This document shows positions 40,694-46,611 of a stretch of 46,611 bases of DNA, piece by piece (within the stretch, counting starts at the first letter, position 1; each line of letters begins with the position of its first letter). The DNA comes from a virus. Below the pieces are notes generated by a model. That model did no database searches. It was not told where the DNA came from and was given only the letters and a program-made list of their open reading frames with translations. The translations under genes and the position numbers were made by a program. Location: positions 1 to 46,611 of the IMG/VR virus record IMGVR_UViG_3300030107_006213; one strand, given 5' to 3'.

Positions 40694-40940
40694 CGCCTTT
40701 GCAAACTTTGAAAGAGTAGCAGACCACATAGAATGCACTAGAGAGAAAGTATTAATGGTATATCTCTTAAAGCATATAGATGGAATAAGCTCTTATGTAA
40801 ACGGACATAAATCTCAGAGAGAAGATGTTAGAGGTCGAATAACAGACGCTATTGTTTATCTTTGTCTTTTATGGGGAATGGTCGAAGACGAAAAAAGCGA
40901 GAGTAGAAACGCTAAATACTTAAGAGAGTTAAAAAAATGA
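40593..40940 (+). CDS. DUF1599/MazG-like helical protein, 115 aa
   Basis: I prefer ATG 40593, preceded by AAGGAGATGCAAG. A start at 40557 has no clear site. The core reads NAFANFERVADHIECT, then VYLLKHIDGISSYVNG, and EDVRGRITDAIVYLCLLWGM. This 'F.r.A.......KH...I......g.....D.rgRI.DaiiYl.Ll' pattern is that of small all-alpha proteins linked to nucleotide modification or MazG-type folds. The catalytic role is uncertain. It overlaps the acidic-tail gene in another frame. Confidence 0.55.
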   Translation: MTRKKMESLIKKIFNQIQKMREAGQKEYARKTSNAFANFERVADHIECTREKVLMVYLLKHIDGISSYVNGHKSQREDVRGRITDAIVYLCLLWGMVEDEKSESRNAKYLRELKK

Positions 40941-41125
40941 TTAAATGCGAAAAATGTGGTGAGTTAATAGGACATAGTGCTCCTATTTATAAAGCATCTA
41001 GAGGGTTTTTAGGTGAAGATGGGACATTTCACGAGGATGAATCAGTTATTATTCATATGGAATGTTACTATAATTACACTTATGACCCTTTTTATGCTAT
41101 AGAACAGAAAATAAAAAACAGTTAG
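40937..41125 (+). CDS. Zinc-knuckle protein, last early gene, 62 aa
   Basis: A 62-residue ORF with CEKC (4-7) near the N-terminus and HMEC downstream (H40, C43), giving a C-C-H-C metal site around a Gly-rich loop (SRGFLGEDGTFHEDES). This looks like a small treble clef. It overlaps the previous stop (ATGA). Its own stop overlaps by 4 nt the stop of the convergent minus-strand giant gene, which ends the early block. Confidence 0.65.
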   Translation: MIKCEKCGELIGHSAPIYKASRGFLGEDGTFHEDESVIIHMECYYNYTYDPFYAIEQKIKNS

Positions 41126-44100
41126 AATATATCTCCCAAACCTCTTCCTGGAGATGGTGAAACATACGATTCACCTTCTCTAATTCTTTTTGATTCTTTA
41201 GAGAATCCAGTAAGTGGAACACCAAATACTTTCTCAGGAATTCTCATAGGATTCTTGATAATAGATGTTTCAGGATGACCTACATCACGAAGCATTCTTC
41301 CAAAAGGAAATAAAGTCCATACATAATAATCAGCTAATTTTGTATAATCATCTTCAGCAAATTCTCTTATAACAGATATAGGGAATCTAGCTAATGGAGG
41401 AGTTATCATTTGAAGAGGAGCTATAGAGGAAGGATAAGTTCCAAAGAAAGCTCTCTCTTTATCTTTATCATCACCAAAAATCCACTCAGCTGTATCTTGT
41501 AGCCAGTTATAAGGTGCTGGTATTGTTTGTCCAAATAAAGAATACATAAAGACAGAACCTAAAGCCATCACAAACATATCTGCTTGCATAGTTCTTTCAA
41601 ATTTTCTCATAGCTTCAGTACCAGGTTTGAATCCATACAATTTAGCTTGTTTTCTTACATCGTTTCTAAATCTAACAGCATTCCAACTCCATAATTGAAA
41701 TCTAGAAAACATTTTACCTAAAGCTGTAGCAGCAAAAGCTGGTCTTTCAGCTGCATTATATAAAAACTGAGTAGCTTTAACTCCTTTTTTAGCAAGTTCA
41801 ATTAAAATAGGATTGTTTATATTTTTTATAGAACCACCTAATCTTTCCCAAGCCTTTATATAGTGAGCCATAAAAGCATCTCTTCTTAGGATTCGTTCAG
41901 GAACAGACATAAATTTAGCCGCTTTATTCATTATTGCTTTAGAGATTCCATATTTATTTGCCAAAGCAACCATATCTATTTTACTAATTTCTTTTAAACC
42001 TGTAGATTTATTTGCCAAATCAGTAACAAAAGCTTTAGCTCTACTTCCTGAAAAATCTTTATCTAATCCAAATTGATGTAAAGTAGCTTCTGGAACAACA
42101 CCATGAGACTCTACAAACTCCATAACTTTATCCCAACTAGTCCATTCAGGATTTATTCTTTGCAATTCTTTTAAACTTCTAGCCTTTCTAAGAGGCTCAT
42201 AACCTACAGATTGAAATGTATGCATAGTTCCACCAAATACATTATTTATAGGAGTTTTAGGGTGCGTCATTAAAGTAGCTAATTCAAATTTTGCCTCTAA
42301 ATTACTCCATCTTTGAGCATCCCAAGCAGTTTTACCTAAATAAGATTCAACAACTTTTATATCTTCTTTTGACATATTTTCAAAGTCTAGCTTACCTTTT
42401 TTCATTTTTAATTGTTTTGGAATCTTAGCAGATAAACCCATTTTATTCATAGCATTATTTACAAAATTGGCAAATCTATTATCAGCCCACCAACCATAAG
42501 GAGATGCACTTAGTTTTAATGATTTGTCATTATACATTTTATCGCTTATTATAGTAGGCATACCCATAGCTCTTTTAGCATATAAGCTCCAGAAATTTAA
42601 CCAACCTTTTACTAGCTCCCTACCTTCAGCTCTTTCTTTATCATTACCTTTTACCCATTTTTTATTCATATGCTCTCTCATTTGATGTAAAGTGTATCTA
42701 GATGTCATATTTGCTAATTGTCTAAAAGCTGTTCTAGATAAGTTTCTTATATATAAATGAGCATTTTCAACACCTACTGAGTATCCACCAGTATGATGTT
42801 CTCTTTTATGCATACTATTAAAAGTTTCATTAACATTCTCTAGTAAGAAAGAATTATTCTCTTTTTGTTTTTTCTTTTGAGCTAAATCAAGCAAAGTATC
42901 TCCAAATAAATCTCTATCCATTTTATCCATCATTTCATAATCAGCTATATCCCAATCACCATTTCTAGTTCTATATTTAAGATATATTTTCTTTTGTCTT
43001 TCTTGATATTCTTCTTGACTTAAATTCTTTCTTTCTTTTTTTAGTTCAGCTAATTCAAAATCTCTAGATTCTTTATGCTTTTTATTGCTTAGAAAATAAT
43101 GAGGAAACCAACCTTTTCTAAAATCGGTAGTAAATATCTCTAAATTAGCATATCTCTCAGCTCTTTCTGAACGATTAGGTTGATATGCTTTTCTAAGATT
43201 AAATGGGAGTTTATAATAATCATCAACAGTAATTTCAGAACCTTTCTTATATCCATATGTTTTGACATAAGATGTAGGAGGTAATAAATCAATCATCATA
43301 GACCTATTAATATGCCTCATTCCATCTATCCCTACTTTTAAACTACTTAAAATATGCTGATTATCTCCTCTTTCGTATGCTTTTTCTAGTCTTCTTAAAA
43401 ATAACTTCCAATCGTATTTAGGTTTAGTTGGATTTGGCTTATGAGCATCATACCAACCTTCTTGATACTCAGTTAAAGCTCCTTCTTCTCCTCTAGTAAG
43501 TAAATATGTGCTATTAGAAAACTCTTGCCATTTTCTAACAGCTCTTTTTAAAAGCTGATGACCAGTAAATTCTTCTCTCTCCTTACCAGAACCAATAATA
43601 TATTTCTTTGTTTTTAAAGCAGGCCAATTATGCTTTTCAACAGATTCTTTCCATTGTTTTTCATATATAGGTGATTCTGATTTATTCTGTAGTTCGTGGT
43701 ATCTCATTGCCAAATTCCATATAGCTTCACCGTCAGGTATTTGGTCCAAAAATGATATTTTATTGTTCAGTTGATTTTGTTTTGTCAAAGAAAATCCATC
43801 TTCTATTTCATGCAACCTTCCTATCATATTCCTAATAGTATCACCAAAATAAGTAGGTTTTAAGACATATCCTTCTTTAAATTTAGCTATACCATCTTCT
43901 TGAAAGAAAGCTTTAACCTTCAGCATTTTTAAATCTCTTGCCATCATATTCTTATTAACTTGTTCTGGCATACCCATAAAATCCCAACCTGAAACTTTAG
44001 CAGAGTTAACTTCGTCTATTTGTCTTTCTATTTGTTTACGAATAGTTCCTTTTCTATTCATTTCAAACCATCTATTAAGCCTTTTAAAATCCTCTATATT

Positions 44101-46611
44101 CATCTGGTTTAAGTTCTTAGTAACTATAGGGTCAATATCGGAGTATATACCTGCTACAAGTTGATTTAAATCCATTTTAGAGTAATCAGTTATTTGTTTT
44201 AAGTTATGTTCAAGCTCACTAATTACTTGTCTTTGCGTTGATGTAAGCTCTACACCTTTGTTAGACAAACCTTCATAACCAGACATATCAACTGCTTCTT
44301 TATCTATACTAAAAACATTTTCTTTAGGGTCTACTTCTTTTAATTCTTTATTAAATTGCTTTAATGCATCGCTATTTTCAACAACATCTGACATAGTTTT
44401 CTTGAAATATTTGCCTTTCAATGAAAAGAAATCTTGTATATTTTTAGGAGAAACACTTTCCGACTCATAAGCTAGTTGAGTAGTGCTAGTTTTAGAACCA
44501 TCTTCGTACAATTGGTCTTTAATCATTCTGTTAAACTCGTTATTACCAGTTAATTTGTCAAGTTTAAAAATGTTTTTTATTTTATCATGAACATTCCTGT
44601 CTCTTAAAGAGCCTATTAACAAATAATCAAACAATTTTTTACCAGCAGGAGAAAGAGATTCTTTATATTTATTTATAAAAATATCTAATTGACCCATATC
44701 TAATAATTTAGTTCTTTTTTCTTTGGAAAAATCTTTTATACTTGTTTCACCTAAAACAGCTAATTGAACTTCTCTCATTTTTTTAAAGATATGTCTTTGA
44801 GCTGGAGTCAAATCATCAAACATAGCTCCTTGAGTTCTTCTTTGAATTTGATTTAATATACTTGTCTGTTTAAATGCTTCAACATTTTTAGATATATCTT
44901 TAACCTCACTATTCTTTAAGCTCTTTGATTTAATTAAAGGCTCTATAAGCTCTAAAGTAACCATATCGTGCAAATCATCAGCCAATCTTCTATCAGCTTC
45001 TTTTAATGTATTAATAAGATAGTCTTTCATTATTTCTTTAGTTAAGTCTTTTCTCTTAACAACATTACCTTTGAAATCTTTATAAATAGGTTCTATCCCA
45101 TACCCACCATCTTTTATACTTTTTCTCAAAACTTTATCTGTAGATAAGTAAGCTTTAGAAAAGTCTTCAATAACATATGGCTCATGTAATTTTTCTTTAG
45201 ATGCAAAATAAACCTCCTTTGAAAAAGGAGTTTTTAAATATGTTCTTCCAATTAAAGGCTTTAACCAGTTAAATTTAGCAGCTTTTTCATTAGTAATATC
45301 ATATAGATTTTTAACTGCTTCTGAATTAATTCTATTAAATATACTAAAATTAAGGTCTATATTTTTTAATGTTAAAGCCATTTTAGGTAAAGCTGTATCT
45401 ATAGCATCAACATCAAATGTTTCTATTTCGTTTAATCTTTCTACTTTTTCAGCATTTGTCCAGCTTCTATCTCTGTTCCAGTTCCTGCCAAATAAAGCTT
45501 CGTTAAACCCTTTTATTTTATTGTAAGAAGATAAATCCTCATAAGTTTCAGCCTTTTCTTTTTTAGATGATTTTATTCTTTGAACCTTAAAAAATTCTGA
45601 CTCTGGTATGTCAATAAATCCTTTTTTAGTTATTTTTTGATATTTCATTTCAAAATAAGCGTTTTCCAATATCTCTCTTAAAGTGCTAATATTTTTAAGG
45701 CCTGTCATATCCATAGGGTCAGCACCATAAGCTACTAAAGCACTCGACAATAATCTTTGTCTTTCATTTGGGTTTTTAGCTGAAAGAACTTGTTTTAATA
45801 TTGTGCCATCTTGATATGATATAACTTTTATATCTTCAGACATGTTATTTGTTTTTCTTACAGAGCTCCAAGCAGCTCTCATGTTTTGAGTCATGCTAAC
45901 TATAGGAGCTAGGAAATTTCTTGATTCAACAGCTTTTTCACCTGTATAAAGCCTTACTCCTGGAAAAAACTTAGCATAAGGCACAGTTTTATCTTTACCC
46001 TGCATAATATCTATTATTTCAGGAGGTATACCCATTTCTTTTAATTCTTTTTCACCTATTAAAAGCTCATTTTTAAACATCTCTTTAACATTAGCTAACT
46101 CAGAGCCTTCTCTTTTTCTTTTAATTTCAGTTTTTAGATGCTTTAAAGGTTGCTTCAGAAGAGCGCTTTTTATTTTATCATATGCTTCTTTAGCAGTAAA
46201 TTTACCATATTTTGGTTCATATTTAACAAGATAAGCTTCAGGATTTAAAGCAAAAGTCATACCTTTTTCCCAACCTTCTGCTATCCACTGTTCATAGTCT
46301 CTTCCTAATATATATTCTTTCTTACCATTATCTTCAGGCATACTTTCTTTTAAATTTTTTATATACCTCAAGTAATCTCTGTTTAATAGTCTTCCATATT
46401 CACGACCGTTTACAGTCCCTAAGTATTTTCCTACTTCTGATTTAGTAACAGGTTTTGATTTACTTTTTGGAATAATATATTCATCTTTTTGAGCTCTAAA
46501 CATTTCTTTAAAACTCTTTTTCATACCAAAACCTTCTCCTGTTTCAGATTTTCCTCCAAAATAGACAAATGATTCATCACCATCTAAATCAGCTCCACCT
46601 TCAGCTCTTAA
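41122..46611 (-). CDS. Giant internal virion/ejection-like protein (start outside window)
   Basis: The frame is open to the window edge: upstream of the first internal Met (46524) it still reads GGADLDGDESFVYFGGKSE, a coding-like stretch, so the true start lies beyond 46611. With 1..129 joined in frame the protein has 1872 residues. It is largely helical and charged, with coiled-coil parts (DELKEVDPKENVF-like and LAELKKERKNLSQEEYQERQ). The C-terminal 250 residues have hydrophobic segments (MQADMFVMALGSVFMYSLFG) and end SPSPGRGLGDIF. Length and build suit DNA-ejection or internal core proteins of short-tailed phages, as does the lack of a tape measure. Enzymatic motifs were not found. Confidence 0.7.
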   Translation of the reverse strand, partial: LRAEGGADLDGDESFVYFGGKSETGEGFGMKKSFKEMFRAQKDEYIIPKSKSKPVTKSEVGKYLGTVNGREYGRLLNRDYLRYIKNLKESMPEDNGKKEYILGRDYEQWIAEGWEKGMTFALNPEAYLVKYEPKYGKFTAKEAYDKIKSALLKQPLKHLKTEIKRKREGSELANVKEMFKNELLIGEKELKEMGIPPEIIDIMQGKDKTVPYAKFFPGVRLYTGEKAVESRNFLAPIVSMTQNMRAAWSSVRKTNNMSEDIKVISYQDGTILKQVLSAKNPNERQRLLSSALVAYGADPMDMTGLKNISTLREILENAYFEMKYQKITKKGFIDIPESEFFKVQRIKSSKKEKAETYEDLSSYNKIKGFNEALFGRNWNRDRSWTNAEKVERLNEIETFDVDAIDTALPKMALTLKNIDLNFSIFNRINSEAVKNLYDITNEKAAKFNWLKPLIGRTYLKTPFSKEVYFASKEKLHEPYVIEDFSKAYLSTDKVLRKSIKDGGYGIEPIYKDFKGNVVKRKDLTKEIMKDYLINTLKEADRRLADDLHDMVTLELIEPLIKSKSLKNSEVKDISKNVEAFKQTSILNQIQRRTQGAMFDDLTPAQRHIFKKMREVQLAVLGETSIKDFSKEKRTKLLDMGQLDIFINKYKESLSPAGKKLFDYLLIGSLRDRNVHDKIKNIFKLDKLTGNNEFNRMIKDQLYEDGSKTSTTQLAYESESVSPKNIQDFFSLKGKYFKKTMSDVVENSDALKQFNKELKEVDPKENVFSIDKEAVDMSGYEGLSNKGVELTSTQRQVISELEHNLKQITDYSKMDLNQLVAGIYSDIDPIVTKNLNQMNIEDFKRLNRWFEMNRKGTIRKQIERQIDEVNSAKVSGWDFMGMPEQVNKNMMARDLKMLKVKAFFQEDGIAKFKEGYVLKPTYFGDTIRNMIGRLHEIEDGFSLTKQNQLNNKISFLDQIPDGEAIWNLAMRYHELQNKSESPIYEKQWKESVEKHNWPALKTKKYIIGSGKEREEFTGHQLLKRAVRKWQEFSNSTYLLTRGEEGALTEYQEGWYDAHKPNPTKPKYDWKLFLRRLEKAYERGDNQHILSSLKVGIDGMRHINRSMMIDLLPPTSYVKTYGYKKGSEITVDDYYKLPFNLRKAYQPNRSERAERYANLEIFTTDFRKGWFPHYFLSNKKHKESRDFELAELKKERKNLSQEEYQERQKKIYLKYRTRNGDWDIADYEMMDKMDRDLFGDTLLDLAQKKKQKENNSFLLENVNETFNSMHKREHHTGGYSVGVENAHLYIRNLSRTAFRQLANMTSRYTLHQMREHMNKKWVKGNDKERAEGRELVKGWLNFWSLYAKRAMGMPTIISDKMYNDKSLKLSASPYGWWADNRFANFVNNAMNKMGLSAKIPKQLKMKKGKLDFENMSKEDIKVVESYLGKTAWDAQRWSNLEAKFELATLMTHPKTPINNVFGGTMHTFQSVGYEPLRKARSLKELQRINPEWTSWDKVMEFVESHGVVPEATLHQFGLDKDFSGSRAKAFVTDLANKSTGLKEISKIDMVALANKYGISKAIMNKAAKFMSVPERILRRDAFMAHYIKAWERLGGSIKNINNPILIELAKKGVKATQFLYNAAERPAFAATALGKMFSRFQLWSWNAVRFRNDVRKQAKLYGFKPGTEAMRKFERTMQADMFVMALGSVFMYSLFGQTIPAPYNWLQDTAEWIFGDDKDKERAFFGTYPSSIAPLQMITPPLARFPISVIREFAEDDYTKLADYYVWTLFPFGRMLRDVGHPETSIIKNPMRIPEKVFGVPLTGFSKESKRIREGESYVSPSPGRGLGDIF

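Noticed and set aside
1-46611. CRISPR arrays, insertion sequences, integrase or attachment sites
   Set aside because: No regularly spaced repeats, transposase motifs, recombinase genes or duplicated att-like sequences were found on reading both strands.

Overview
The window reads as the complete genome of a short-tailed (podovirus-like) dsDNA phage, about 46.6 kb. It is AT-rich, densely packed and served by strong Shine-Dalgarno sites (AAAGGAG or AAAGGTAG types). I see no integrase, repressor, tRNA, DNA polymerase or phage RNA polymerase, so it is probably lytic and depends on host transcription and replicase. Base composition, small overlapping genes and gene families resemble uncultured marine phages. 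The host cannot be named from sequence, although heavy Shine-Dalgarno use argues against a Bacteroidetes host. The two window ends join in frame inside one minus-strand gene (1..129 plus 41122..46611, 1872 codons), which suggests a circular or circularly permuted genome cut at an arbitrary point.

Layout. A late block on the minus strand runs leftward from about 28.4 kb to position 1 and, if circular, on through 46611 to 41122. In transcription order it holds a small hypothetical, a lysozyme-like protein, a possible small terminase, the large terminase, a P22-like portal, a scaffold-like protein, the major capsid protein, two small head proteins, neck and adaptor proteins, an MscS-like membrane protein with a run of micro-genes, a metallophosphoesterase, a 2595-residue tail protein, a 1264-residue fibre, a 685-residue structural protein and the 1872-residue virion protein. 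Many of these genes are coupled by TAATG or ATGA overlaps.

A gene-free divergent control region (about 28.4-28.8 kb) carries tandem 11-bp repeats and several inverted repeats. Rightward from it lies the early block on the plus strand. Its first part (28.8-31.2 kb) mixes tiny genes with unusually many long-stem RNA elements that code for nothing. Next comes the most striking feature, a compact ubiquitin-like conjugation module: a 65-residue Ubl that ends naturally in Gly-Gly (31182..31379), a 527-residue E2-like protein with a YP-x(n)-VCLD active-site signature (31514..33097), a JAMM/JAB peptidase with an intact E/HxH/S/D set (33097..34005), and a short E1/ThiF-like adenylyltransferase (33996..34661). 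The order Ubl-E2-JAB-E1 is that of bacterial antiviral Bil-type operons, but here it sits in a phage early operon just upstream of replication genes.

Replication and recombination follow: a Sak4-like ATPase, an SSB-like protein, an AEP primase-helicase, an HNH nuclease, an AbrB-like protein and a PD-(D/E)xK nuclease. A string of small coiled-coil and zinc-knuckle genes closes the block, meeting the minus-strand giant gene tail to tail at 41122-41125.
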